A DNA stretch of 64,000 nt from Saxidomus purpurata. Its lineage: Eukaryota; Mollusca; Bivalvia; Venerida; Veneridae. The notes below the pieces were generated by a model. It made no database searches. It was not told the DNA's origin and worked only from the letters and a program-made list of their open reading frames with translations. The stretch's first letter is position 1. Every line of letters begins with the position of its first letter. Below, in pieces: positions 31,674-43,700 of the stretch. Location: the NCBI GenBank assembly GCA_022818135.1, contig JAFMSR010000008.1, forward strand, positions 34,052,257 through 34,116,256, given 5' to 3'. The translations under genes were made by a program, and so were the position numbers.

Positions 31674-33896
31674 GTAAGTTTTGAATATATTGTTTACATT
31701 GTTCAATGATTGCTGCGTCTTTGGGATTACTGATCATGCAATACTCTCGTGCATTTTCTATGTTACAAAGTTATCAATTACTGTGAAAGTGTTCTGCAGT
31801 AATTAAGTATTACAATTCTTTACTTAAAATACAGATTATAGTAAATGGACGACCGTTTAAACAAATAACACATACATGTATGTTTCTGAGATAAATTTAT
31901 TTGCGTATATACATCATACATAAAATCAATCATTTACATTTAAAGAGTGAATAGCACAGAAATATCACATTTTTATAGCGTATCACAAACTAATTTTAAC
32001 AAAGAGCCTTACAGTTTTCACAATTAATACTAGTTATGAGAATGCCAAAAACAGCACATGAAAACATTTGTGTATACAATGTATTAATTTCTCTGGCGGT
32101 ACTAGACCAACATGTATCTCATTTATGCCTTGAAATCGTGTAATGGTAAGTGATCTAGTCAGCTACATTGTTACTATAACGAGAGTTAAAAGAGGTCATT
32201 GAGACTTGAACTTGCAGTCCCCCTGTTACATCATACCTTCGTCACACGAAACAAATCGACCATCTGCTAAGTGCCGCATGATTCGATTCAGCCACAAAAA
32301 GTATTTGATTTGAATAGGTAGTTTAATATTCATGTATATTTACACTGTAGGTGTGATTGTCAGTGAAGGCAACCATTGCACTTGTTAACGTAGTACACAT
32401 ATCATAGTAAACTCGATTGACATAATATTTCTTTACTGTTAAATTAAGTAAAAATACAGAGGATAATAATATGCTGCACACATTTACATAGAAAAAGGAC
32501 AGACCATCAAACGTGCCGACGCCGACGGACCCACAAATACGCTGTGTGAATTTTGAAATAATGAAATTTGCACCCAAACGACCCTCAAACTTGCCGACAA
32601 AACCTCAAACGTGTCGACAGACCCCTTTAAACATTGTATAGCAGAATATTTGAACGCATCTAGCGTGAATGATTCTATAAGCTTTTTTTAGCATGTTTGA
32701 CCACTGCGGTACACTCCTGGGAAATCTCGTGACTCGTGGATTTCTGTTATTGATTACTATAGAAGAGAATGTCAGAACATGCATTTAATTTGTGTCACTA
32801 TATTAAATATCAGTTGACATCTTGTAAATCAAACTTGACTGAACGAATCAGCAAACGTGTCGGGAAAATGAGAACATATGATTTATGTAAACCCAGACCT
32901 CAGTTTGAGAATATTTATTTCTTTTATACTAGATCTACATGTAATAAGCACTGGAAGATTTAACAGTATGGGGCACTAGTTGGGCAATAGTGGCATCAGG
33001 TGAATCCAACTTAAGTCAAGCGAGCGCCATAAGCACTATGTCACCGAGACCAATAGATTTAACTACTTTAAAATGCTTGCATTTTTGTCTTGAAAATTAA
33101 AGAAATAAGCACTCACACTGGTAGATACTCAAAATTTAAGTTATGAAAAAATATGTAAAATATGTGTCCTTAAATACCAACCTGAAAGATCAATATCAAG
33201 ACTTTTAAAAGTCATGACAAACATGTAAAACATGTGGCCTTAAAGACCAGGCCCCGATTTCAAGTAAATACTTAAATAGTTACTCAGTAGTATGTTCAAC
33301 TTATTTCAACACTTATTAGCCCCTTGCATTTTTATTCCTTTAAAGAATTCAAGTTTGTCAAAATTGTATTTACCTATTTATTACATTTATAAACACTTGT
33401 CAGTATTGTGCAGGAAATGTTGTTTTATATAGCAAGTAATTTATACAAGTAAATTTTTAAAATTCTTCAGTTGTACTCAAATGAATTTTTCGCTATATCT
33501 GACTTGCATTTAGTATTATACAATACTTTCGTCTTTAAACATGTTAATTTCATTAAAAAATAGACTATCGTTAAAAATGACAACAAGAAATACCCTTATT
33601 TTAGTGACAATTTGACTTTGAAATAATGTACTCAGCTATTTTCGTGAAATTGTTAAAGTATACATATTTCTTAGGTTCCACGCTGACAGATGCCGTTGCT
33701 CATAATTACAAACTCTTCAAGCATTTGTCAGCTCAGGACCAATATAATTATGTTCCACCTTGTTAATTAAACTGACAACTTAATTATCGTTAATATAACA
33801 CCGACATTTATTTATGACTTTATAAAGTCTGAATTATCTGATATTTTTCTAACCTTGTCCAAGGTAACGTACGGCGATATAAACATAGATTTTTAA
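31674..33896. other. Putative intron and intergenic sequence
   Basis: Probably includes the first intron of the secreted-protein gene. Three degenerate CTCAAACNTGCCGAC phrases lie at about 32505-32625. No further exon is supported. Confidence 0.4.
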
Positions 33897-34196
33897 GGGA
33901 TCGAGTGGTTAATTCTCTGGAGTGGTTAACGCTCCGGAGTGGTTAACGGCTCGAATCCCGGTCTGGGCACTTATAATTTTAGAAACGCATATCAGCGTTT
34001 CCCATCCATCTAGAGATGAATTGGTTAGAAACCCAGATGTAGTCTCGCGTGTATCGGTGCTATACACCAGGCTTGTAAAAGAACCTTGTATCTTCACCAG
34101 TGTTCAACAAGAGCCTATCATGGGTTTTGGTAGTTTCACTTCAGGAAAAATCCTATAGGGTCGGCCCAGACTATTAACAAAAAAAAAAAAAAAAAA
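33897..34196 (+). mobile_element. tRNA-derived SINE with 18-A tail and triplicated A-box region
   Basis: B box GGCTCGAATCC at 33948-33958. Ahead of it GAGTGGTTAA recurs three times at 17-bp spacing (33903, 33920, 33937). A ~200-bp body ends in A18 (34179-34196). Open frames across it on both strands are SINE by-products. Confidence 0.75.
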
Positions 34197-34377
34197 TTTA
34201 CGGCAAAAATGGAACAGTAAGGATTAGATGTATATTGTTTCTATTACCATTTTAATGTTTGCCCTCTCATTTTTCTTTTTAAATAACAAAAAAGAATCAT
34301 GTTTTTTTAAATTTTTTATCTGCTTCATTATATAGTTACAGTCACACAAGTAATAGTCATTGGTTTGAATTAAACGT

Positions 34378-34715
34378 TCTTTTCTGTTCTGTTTTATTCT
34401 ATTCTATTCTGTTCTGTTGTATTTTATTTATTTTGTTTTATTTCATTTTGTTTTATTTTGTTTTGTTTTGTCTTATTTTATTTTATTTTATTCTTTTTTA
34501 GTTTATTTTATTTTATTTTATTTCATTTTATTTTGTTTATTTTGTTTATTATTATTTTTTATTTTTATTTTATTCTATTCTTTTCTTTTGCATTCTATTC
34601 TGTTTTATTCTATTCTTTTATGTTTTATCAAATTCTATTCTATTCTATTTTGTTGTATTAAATTCTAGAATATTCTGTTGTTTTCTATTCTATTTTGTTC
34701 TATTCTGTAAAGTTT
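34378..34715 (+). repeat. Degenerate (TTTTA/TTCTA)n pentanucleotide tract
   Basis: An almost pure T-rich strand built from TTTTA, TTCTA, TTCTG and TTTTG pentamers. The Phe/Leu/Tyr-rich open frames here come from the tract. Confidence 0.9.
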
Positions 34716-37700
34716 ACATCCCGCTTTATGGGAGTTTTTTTGCCAATTTCATTGCACTTAGATAGACCTTCAAATTAGAAAATTAGAATTTAATTTTGAA
34801 TTTTGATAACATATATAAGACATTTGGTTATTTCTAATATCTAATATAAAGAGCAGATATAGAATTCTGACTAACGAGAGAAAAAACTCTCAACATGGAC
34901 AGACTTCCGATATTATCCGACATTATACATGTACAGTCTCATAAAGCCCGACGTATACAACAAATATTGACGATAATACATCATTACTTAACAATTTCTC
35001 TCCTTTGTTAATATCGATTATTAATTTTGGTCAAGATGATTTATATCCTTAGTTAGATCTACAATGCCAACTTCTCATACGGAGACCTTACAGCTGGGTA
35101 TTCTGCATTTTGAATAATTTTAAAAGATTAAAAAAACTGTTTAAAAAAATAGGACATGCGCATTTTTATCCATTTCCAGCTGTTATATGTAATATTGACT
35201 TATATATGTTACGCTTCGTATTGTAGCCAGTGGCTCAAACATTATTATGGAATAAAGAATTACATTTTATCAAATGTCAAAATGACCGAGTGCTGAAATA
35301 TAGTTCCTATTTGAAGAATCTCGTTTTTGTTCTGTCCCCCCCCGGAACGTCTAATTGTAATATTTTAATTCAAGTATAGAAGTGATTTCAAACACTGGCA
35401 CTTTTGAATCTTTTACAATTTCCGTCAGCCTCTTCTCAAAATGAAGACATGTTTTGATATCATTTTGATACCACGAGATTTTTCTTTTAGTTAAAAGGCT
35501 ACTTACGTTGAAGCATAGTGAGTGGCGAGGGGGTGTGTGAGGGGCCGGGGGGGGGGGGGGTGTGGGCTCTGAGCACTGATTCAAACAATTAAATTTCATG
35601 GTAAAAGCTGAATCCATGTTGCTTTATTTAAGAGAGTTTTTAATTTGGAAAACGGTTTAAATGCGGAATATACCTTTTGATACCTAGGAAATGGGATACT
35701 TTTCAACAATGTTGTTAATGCAGCGTGTTAGCGGCAAACAAATCTAACCGTGAATTAAACTAGTGTTGCTAGAAGATCTGTCACCGAGGCCATGGCTTCC
35801 GCAGACTCAATCTTCAATATGAATACAGCCGGTCACCATATTGAAAAACTTACACCCCGCTGCACTGAAACTGACAAGCATGCCACGGTGATTTTGATAT
35901 TTTAAGTAATTTGATTTATTAGATATAAAAGTTTCAAAGGAAAATGGCCAAACGACAGTTTTTGCACTTTATGATACCGTGCTTCTTTTGTCTGTAAAAT
36001 ATTAAAGTTTTCTCTACAAACGAAACATCTCTAGAATACTGCAATATCTAAAAGTTTGTCTCTTCTTAAACTGTTGACGCCTTTTCCAGATCACAGACGT
36101 CGGTAAGTTTAGCAAAATTGTTTCTTGACAGGGTTTAACAACTGTAAACAAATATCTTTATACTGATACCGAGTTAGACAAGGAATTGTTGTGTTTTTAT
36201 TTGCATTACATATGTATTTACATGTCGGCAGTTTTTTAAACGATGAAGCGATGCATCCCGTAGTTTAGGAAATGTAGTTCGAAGTAACGGCTTTAAACTG
36301 ACAACTGTAGTTACTGTTTTCTTGGTACTTTATTACCGTATTGACTGGGATAGACAAAGTTGTCTACAGACAGACTGCATCGCATATGAAGCGATGCATG
36401 GTTGACAAATCTCGAATGTGATTCGACCAGTAGATCATTCGTATGTCTATACGCCAGAACTTAGCAAGACACTTGTAAGGTCATCCAGTTATGACAAATT
36501 TTCCTTCGACGGTTCATGTTAAGATTTTATAAATAATCTGAAATGTTTTATCGCAAGCAAACCGTGTTTCTCATATTTGGCATGGGAATTTAGATTTTGG
36601 CCTTGCACTGTTTGAGCAGCTAATTTATAGTGTAAGTTATCCTAAAGTAATGAAAGGTGATGAGTTCAAACTCAAAGCGAGTTTTTTCAACAGTGTTATC
36701 TTATTTAAGATACAATAAAAACAACAAGGCTTCTTACCTATCCGTACACATACATTGTATATCGCAGCCTTCACAGGAAGATAAGTATAAATTTACCAGT
36801 GGAAAAATCTCGGCAAATTACCTAGCTGTGATCTACCCTTCTCCTGCCCAACACCGTCAACGCTAGCAGCACGTATAGTTTCATTTCAGTTCATTGTTTC
36901 AAACATTTGGCTCTTTGTAGGATACAACACATTGATTATGTTGGCAGAAAAATGAACTCAAAAATTTCATTACTAAAGGGAATATTAAACTATCTCACGG
37001 ATGAAATGAAAGTATGTTTTATAACTCAGATATATTGTGAATCGTGGCGAAATACGCATAAACTCTGATCGATCTCTAACATGGGTCTTGTTTAAAAATC
37101 AACAGCTAAATCAAAATACTACAAAGATTCGTTGTCGTAAAACATATGGAATGAAATACCTTTAGATACAAAGGTTTCAACAACTATAAAAAGAGTTAGA
37201 GAAAAATACAAAAACATTTTGTTGTATAACTTTAATTGAGGCGCATTTCAAATTATTTGTGTTATTTATGACTTTGTAGTTTTTGTTTATATTAGTATGC
37301 AGTATATGAGAATTAATGTAATTGATTTTGGATCATCATTAATATATGAATGTTTACATTTCAACTGCTAAATGTATGATTGACGAGTTGCAGCATTACA
37401 GCAATTGCTCTGATAATTAAAGGATGCATTTTGAAGTTGTTAATAAATGGTAAAGTTATTTATGATATTTATGTCAGCAGAGTGACTGTTAAAATACCGT
37501 TTTATGAAAGTATTATATACGTGTGTTTTGCTTGTTCATGTTTGTTTTCATTATGAATTTGAGTAAATGGTACGTTTGCATGATCGAGATTCTGCGTGTA
37601 CGTGTGTGTGAAATGATGTGTGTGAGAGGAGACAGATCTTAATTTCTTTTTTGAAGGCCGTATGGAAAAAGATATAATTAGTTTCCGGTTGATTATTTAC

Positions 37701-37779
37701 AAAGCAATTATATAGAACTAAAATGCAATGAGTGTATTGTTAAAATAGTCAATGAATAATACATTTATCCCTAGATAAG
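34716..37779. other. A/T-rich stretch without supported gene
   Basis: Holds a G-rich tract (35529-35566), a perfect GCATCGC/GCGATGC hairpin near 36380 and one half of an inverted duplication (36287-36330). A minus-strand proline-rich frame ending at a GTAAGT donor (35617-35507) was considered too weak to call. Confidence 0.4.
35529..35566 (+). other. G-quadruplex-capable tract with G14 run
   Basis: G5, G4, a 14-G run (35547-35560) and G3 are separated by short loops, meeting the G3+N1-7 pattern. Such runs are also prone to sequencing error. Confidence 0.7.
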
Positions 37780-38345
37780 AAGTAAATTGGGTCTATAATG
37801 GAATCACGCTGGTCCGTCCGTCCTTCGGTCTGCAGAAAGAATTGTCCGGAATTTGTGTCTAGTACCAAGCCATGTTGTGCATATCCTCGGCATGTTCCGC
37901 TCAGATGTTTTTTCATTGAGTTTGCCAAGTGTACATAGAGAAGTTGTCCGCGCTATTTCTTAGCAACCACTGGGTACAATTTAAATGAAATTTACAAGTA
38001 TGATTATTACTAAGCTAAGTTGCGCATATTGTTTACATATTACTCCCTGGTTATTTTCATTGAGTTATTGCCCTCCGATTTATTAATACATATAAACTGT
38101 ACATAGAATTGTTTGTCTGTGCTATTTTTCAATTAACACTGACCAGAGTACAATGAAAACTTACAGGAATGATTAGTGTCAAGCGTAGCTGTACAAATTG
38201 TCAGCATGTTACACGTGGATAAATATCTTTCAATTATTGCCCTTTTGAATTATTCATACTCTATTAGGATATATATGGAGATGTTATTTTAGGCGGGCTA
38301 TTTCTCAGCAATCAATGACTGAATATCAGTGAGTGATAACTTGAA
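37780..38345 (+). repeat. Relic with GTCCGTCC tract and ~167-bp core units
   Basis: GTCCGTCCGTCC at about 37813 is followed by units marked CATAGAGAAGTTGTCCGCGC (37935) and CATAGAATTGTTTGTCTGTG (38102), with a third start near 38276. This repeats the microsatellite-then-core layout of E1-E3 and F with unrelated sequence. No ends recognised. Confidence 0.55.
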
Positions 38346-41321
38346 TAGTAAGCTAAGTTGAGCATAACGCCGGTAAGTTGTACTGGAATATATATTTTGC
38401 TGGAATTTCTTGAAACGTCATACATATCCTCAGAATTGTTACCATCAGTTTGCAGCACCAATATACAGTACACTTACTCCTTTACTGTGTTTAAAAGGGT
38501 TGAAGCGGCTAGCAAAAAGATGATAAAACTATATCAAAGCGGTATCTTAGGTTATTCTGCAATGTTAGCAATAGCTCAAATTTGATTGATGATGCATATA
38601 CGCTATCGTTAAGGCATATAAGATTCTCTTTTTTGTACTCACCTCCCGATCTTGATTGGAAATGAATTTTAAAATCATCGTGAAACTGTCTCTCATAACG
38701 TATTATTTACAAATAAGCAATGTCTGTTTTAGTACCATTTCGCTCTATCTTCGCATAAATATAAGCCGCATCCCCGTTTAATAATTAATTGACATGTCTT
38801 TGAAACAGACATACTGAAAATTTATGGTTCAGCTTTGAACCTTTTGCATTGTGTCTAGCTCTCTTGACGTGATATTTGTCTCTTGCAGTTGTTTCACGAT
38901 AGGAAAGATTTTACATTGATCTTTGTAGAATTCTTATGTAGTACACACGCACATTGGCTCATTTATCGGCAGTGCATGGCTGAGCTTGGTCATATGACAT
39001 AGTTTGCTAGATTAACCCACTCCAGTATACTGTGTCCCATGTTACCGTAATCTAACTCGGTCCCATGAAACCGTGCCTCGAAACGCTCTAGTCTGCCCCC
39101 GATCCAGTAAACCGTGCGTCTTTGGAGACAGATAGAATTACGGCCAAGTAAACTGTGTGCCATATAACCGTGTGTATGGCGGCTTACCTTACTGATATTT
39201 TGCTTTTTTTCATATCTTCGTTAGAATGATTCACAGTTACTATTATTTGTCGCTAAAACAAGCTCCTTTAAAAATAATGACTGCATATGGTCATGAGGGA
39301 GTAAACTAAGTAGATTATTTTGCTAGGAAAATTACAGATTCGTCGTAACAAAGATTATTCTTAACACCACCATCCCTTGCTGCATCAAGCTGAATTAATT
39401 TTTCCTCTAGAAATAATGCAATATGATCATTACTCAGTCTCTTTGACTTAAAGTATTTCTGTGTTTTTTTCCTTGCACGAAACAATATAATTACCACAAA
39501 ACATCTAACGGAGCGCAGGAGACAATACAAATCTTGTATGCTATTCTGATAAAATATTATGTTTTCGTTCTGATTGTGATCTCAATTATTGATTAGTGTA
39601 GCAGTTTGTTTTTCCTAGGGGAAGTTTCATTGCCGAGTGGAGACATAACATACAAATAAGTAATTACAACCCATTTTACAAAGTTTAGGGCAGTGAAGAC
39701 AGACATCAGACTTTGTAGCATTATTCAGCATACAATTGAAAATTCCTGCTGGCAAACATAAAGAAACATTGACTCGGAACAGAACGTTAATGTATGAATA
39801 ACATCGAGTTTTGAGTTTTTAATCATTTTGTTTTGAAAATATGATATATTTTAGATGGAACATTTCAGAATTCATCGATATTTAAAAAAAATCGTACAAA
39901 AAGACATTTTAAAGATTATTTTTGTCTGACTTTTAAGTCGTAATTTTACAACGGTAGCTATCTTTAAATCAGAAGTTAACTTCGGTTACATGTCAACATT
40001 TTCATACATGTTAAGATATAGTTGTGTATTGCATCTAAGGAATTATTTGCAAAATGTTACATGTACTTCCAATGTAAAGAAAGAAAGTTAGATAAAAAAA
40101 GAAATTAGGTGGCAAATCATGCAAATCTCGCTACTAGTAACTAATAATAAAACAATAGTAATCTCTTAATTTTCAAAAGGTGGCATATTAGGACAACACA
40201 TTGATATATTTATTGCACTTATACATTAATTGGTTTTAAATTATATAAACAATAAGACCTTCAACAAGTAAAGAAATAGATATACTGACTTACGCATTAT
40301 GAATAAATTATACTACTATGCATGCTAGAAACTAATGTAATGACAAGAATGACATGTAGTTGATAGAAAAAAAAAAAGAGTTGACATACATAAAGACATA
40401 GTTTTAACTTAAAAGTATAAAGTAACTGAGAAACAGTAACTACAGTTGGTCAGTTTAAAGCCGTTGCTTTAAACAACATCTCATTAACTAGGTATAGATA
40501 TTAGCTAAAACCAATCTATTGTTTAGGCTCAATAATTTGACATACTGACCCAAATTCGACCGAGGTCGACTACTGGTTATTGAAAACGTACATACAAAGT
40601 TTGAAAAATATAACGATATGTGTAGTCGTTTCTTAGTTATAAATCATATTTTTTTTTACTTTGAAGTCACAAAAACATTCGACCTCAGTGCTGATTGTTA
40701 TTGTCAACCTCACCACAATAATTATGCTTCTTGGGCCAAGCCAACGCTTTCTTTCGTTGCTCAGAAGTCAATGTCGTAGAACATTTGGTCAGTTTTCAAA
40801 AAGATTTTACCAGACTTGAAAGAGAATGATTAAAACTACGTTGTATGTCTGAAATTCAAAAAGGTTTTATAGCTCTCGACCATTTATTATTTAACATACT
40901 AGCAGTAATTCCATTTCCCTAACGGCAGATAACAATAAAATGACTGTATATACCAATAAACATAATGCTTTTGTTACGTGTAGTAGAAATATCAGAAACA
41001 AATCCATTCCTAAATTGCCTTTACTGATTTATTTTTCTCGATTGTAAAGCAAGATTTTACAGCTTAGTTTAGTAGCTCTGGATTCTCCTTCCAGAAGGAC
41101 TCAACTTCGAAGAGAGACAGAGAGGTAATTTGGAACTAATGTTTCTTGTGCCATGACACTGGTTTAGATCGAACCTTGTACCCTACAGTCCTGAGGCAAA
41201 CACGCCACGAACACGTTAAGGTGGTTCCACGAATTCTTAAAGGTTTTAATTGGTAAGGTTATGATTCGGCTTGTTTCTTGATAATGACTGTATGGTCCTG
41301 GGAAATCAATTTTAAACATTT
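38346..41321. other. A/T-rich stretch without supported gene
   Basis: Four degenerate phrases of the form CCA.GAAACCGTG.. occur at about 39062-39172. 40424-40468 is an inverted copy of 36287-36330 (shared core around CAGTTTAAAGCCGTTGCTTT). No exons supported. Confidence 0.4.
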
Positions 41322-41408
41322 TATCTTTTACATTTTTCTTCCATTTTCTTCTCCAATTGCGAAACGTGTTTGACCGCTCTCGAAACTCACTCAAGATGGA
41401 ATCACCCT

Positions 41409-41410
<2 letters not shown>

Positions 41411-41461
<51 letters not shown>
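41411..41461 (+). repeat. (GA)n microsatellite, ~25 units
   Basis: Uninterrupted GA dinucleotides directly before the SINE head. Gives spurious RE and LS repeat peptides. Confidence 0.95.
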
Positions 41462-41463
<2 letters not shown>

Positions 41464-41590
41464 CAGTAGTAGGCCGTTCGCCTGATGATCGGAGGGTCCA
41501 GGGTTCGATCCCAACCAGTGCCCAAGTAGCGGTAGTGCCCTTACGCGAGACACAGATAATTCCACATACCCCCCTCTCCCTCTCTTTCTT
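41462..41590 (+). mobile_element. tRNA-derived SINE head
   Basis: A-box-like TGCAGTAGTAGG (41462-41473) and perfect B box GGTTCGATCCC (41502-41512) at normal spacing. It ends in a CT-rich tract. It is not a functional tRNA, because no acceptor stem closes. Confidence 0.7.
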
Positions 41591-41700
41591 CGAGGTTGAT
41601 TCCATCTTGAGTGATTCGAGAGCGATTAATTAAAGTTGTAAGTTTTGTTTCGCAATCCAGAGAAAATAAGTTAGTATGAATAAAAAAGAAGAAGTGGTGG

Positions 41701-41747
41701 AAAGACAGGTAATAGCTTGCCCTGAGCGTTTCAGGTGAGCTAAATTA
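41701..41747 (-). mobile_element. Family F 5' end, inverted
   Basis: The minus strand reads TTTAGCTCACCTGAAACGCT then CAGGGCAAGCTATTACC, matching the F2 5' end at 1996-2035 with its hairpin. The neighbouring foldback may be part of this F copy. Confidence 0.65.
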
Positions 41748-41859
41748 TCTATCAGTAAATATAAGAACTATTGTAATTTTGATAAATTATTTAATGAAAA
41801 GACACTGTTTAACAAAAGGTGTACAAAAACGTTATAAACAAGCAAATTTGGTGAATTTA

Positions 41860-42410
41860 TATCCCCCGCCTAAATGAAGGAAATAGCTGAAAAACTACAA
41901 CTGGAAAGTGTTTTTGTCTGTCTGCTTCCAAAAAAAAAGCAGTTTTAAAATTTCACCACCCCATTGAGACCTCATCTCAGTGGTGATATTTTTTCTAAGT
42001 TACAGTCATAAAGAACTTAATTGTTGTAAGTATAATCAAACCAGTACTACTACTTTCAGAGAACAAGAATTCTTAAGTTTCTATGTAGAATAATTATGTA
42101 AAAAGCACTACATCTCCTTAAAGGCCTCATTTCTGTAAAAATCCTGTTTCTAAATTTTCCTTTGTTAGAGAATACAAATTTGATACAAAATCAAATTTTG
42201 ATAAAATTTTTCAGAAAAAAAAGCATTTTAAAATTTTCACAACCCCATTGGGACTCATCTTAGAGGGTTATTCTTTTTCCTGCATCTGCATCTTACAGTG
42301 TTGTAAGTTAAATTAAATGAGTACTATTATTTTTAGAAAGTTTCTAAATAGAATATCTAAGAAAACGCTACACCTCCTAAAGGGGCCTCATTTCTAAAAA
42401 AGTCAGGGAT
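41860..42410 (+). repeat. Two-unit ~260-290-bp direct repeat
   Basis: CACCCCATTGAGACCTCATC (about 41950) recurs as AACCCCATTGGGACTCATC (about 42241); CTACATCTCCTTAAAGGCCT recurs as CTACACCTCCTAAAGGGGCC. It starts with ATATCCCCCGCC like the element at 28478. Confidence 0.65.
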
Positions 42411-42453
42411 ATTGGAAAGAGTGATCATTAAATTAATTGAGTCGATTAAAATT

Positions 42454-43232
42454 TTAAGTGGAATTATGCACATTTGTTTTTCAAGTAAAATTCCAGCTGA
42501 AATAAGTGTGTGTGTATGAAAAGGGTAGAGGAAATAATAACTTTTAACTCAATACAACAAACTGTTTTTTGCTACCAGTACGACATAATAACTTTCCTAA
42601 TATTACTTTTCCTATTTTGACTGGGAGAGTCAATTTAAGAAATAAAATAATGCATGCAGGAGTTGCTTCCCTTCCACTGCCGAAATCTCTACCGGCAGCA
42701 ACACTAATAACACAAGGGAGATCACTGCCAAGGAAGGAATTATTATTTTATTAGTCCAATTTTTTAATTTCTAAAGTACCAACTTCAAATATTAAAGTGA
42801 CATTATGCTCATCTTACTGCACATAGTGCATTTTTGGTGACAGTTTTATAAAAGCAATTTTCGGTTGCTGTGCATTTAAATGTGTTAAACTAATGATATT
42901 GCCGCATTATATTTGAAGTTGGTGCTTTAGAAATTAAAAAAAAATGGACTAATAAAATAATAATTCCTTCACTGGCAGTGATCTCCCTTGTGTTATTAGT
43001 GTTGCTGGGCAGTGGAGGGGAAGCAACTACTGCATGCATTTGTTTATTTTTGAAATTGACTCTCCCAGTCAAAACAGGAAAAGTAATAAATGTATTTGGA
43101 AAGTTATCATTTCGTACTGCGGCATTATCATTAGTTTAACACATTTAAATGCACAGCAACCGAAAATTGCTTTCATAAAACTGTCACCAAAAATACACTT
43201 TATGCAGTAAGATTCGCATAATGTCACTTTAA
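42454..43232 (+). mobile_element. Family T MITE interrupted by a second, inverted T MITE
   Basis: The outer copy runs 42454-42791 and resumes at about 43118-43232, ending ATAATGTCACTTTAA. Between them is an inverted T copy, 42792 to about 43117, starting TTAAAGTGACATTATGC. The break lies at the TTAA of the sequence CAAATATTAATGCGGC present in other copies, so the second copy inserted into a TTAA site of the first. It lost its outer ~90 bp and the right-hand TTAA. Non-coding. Confidence 0.8.
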
Positions 43233-43544
43233 GCTAGAACAAATGTAACATAGACTGGTTTGTGTTAACACTTGTTAGCATAAAATGAGTTGTACATGCT
43301 CGGCAGTCTATAGGTCTAAATGTGACATTTCGGGCAGGCAGAAGTGTAAATTTATCAAATCCGACGAATAATCTGAAGTTGAATTTTGGCCAAATTGCAT
43401 TTTTACAAAAAATACAACTTAATTTTGTCAATTTCTTTTCTACATTTTATGTCATTATTTATTGAATGACAACGACATTATTTATTTATATACAATGGAG
43501 GATTGAAAGACGTTTTTGGAACAATATTGGAAACCATTTTTTTT

Positions 43545-43700
43545 ATTAAAGGTCACCATGACCTTGACCTTTGAACAACTGATTCTTAATCAATAGAAGT
43601 CTCCCACCATAACCAATAAGACTACAAAGTTTAATGATCTAAGGACCAACCGTTTTCCAATATTGGTCGGAAACCGTTTGTGGCTGACAGAGGCGAGGGC
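43545..43700 (+). repeat. Dispersed repeat with palindromic ERE sequence
   Basis: AGGTCACCATGACCT at 43550-43564 is a perfect AGGTCA inverted repeat with 3-bp spacing. It runs into TGACCTTGACCTTTGA, the reverse of TCAAAGGTCAAGGTCA. The rest (AACCGTTTTCCAATATTGG, CCGTTTGTGGCTGACAGAGG) looks like the 3' part of an old mollusc repeat. Confidence 0.55.

Larger units (their letters stand above)
41322..41700. repeat. Foldback: ~80-bp inverted arms around (GA)n and a SINE
   Basis: The left arm (about 41322-41411) contains TTGCGAAAC, CGCTCTCGAA and CACTCAAGATGGAATCA. The right arm (about 41588-41700) carries the same in reverse complement (TGATTCCATCTTGAGTG, TTCGAGAGCG, GTTTCGCAA). The loop holds (GA)n and a tRNA-SINE head; the CTCCCTCTCTTTCTT tract at 41574 pairs with the (GA)n. 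Confidence 0.65.

Noticed and set aside
34417..34668. Phe/Leu/Tyr-rich membrane-like open frames
   Set aside because: Product of the degenerate TTTTA/TTCTA tract.
35507..35617. Minus-strand MDSAFTMKFN.. proline-rich frame ending at GTAAGT
   Set aside because: Proline run is the reverse of the G14 tract, no acceptor or leader, donor match alone is expected by chance.
36101..36113. 13-nt micro-exon between CTTTTCCAG and GTAAGT
   Set aside because: Good splice-like edges but nothing to join it to on either side.
41370..41633. Open frames with RERERE and SLSLSL tracts on both strands
   Set aside because: They come from the (GA)n microsatellite and the SINE head.
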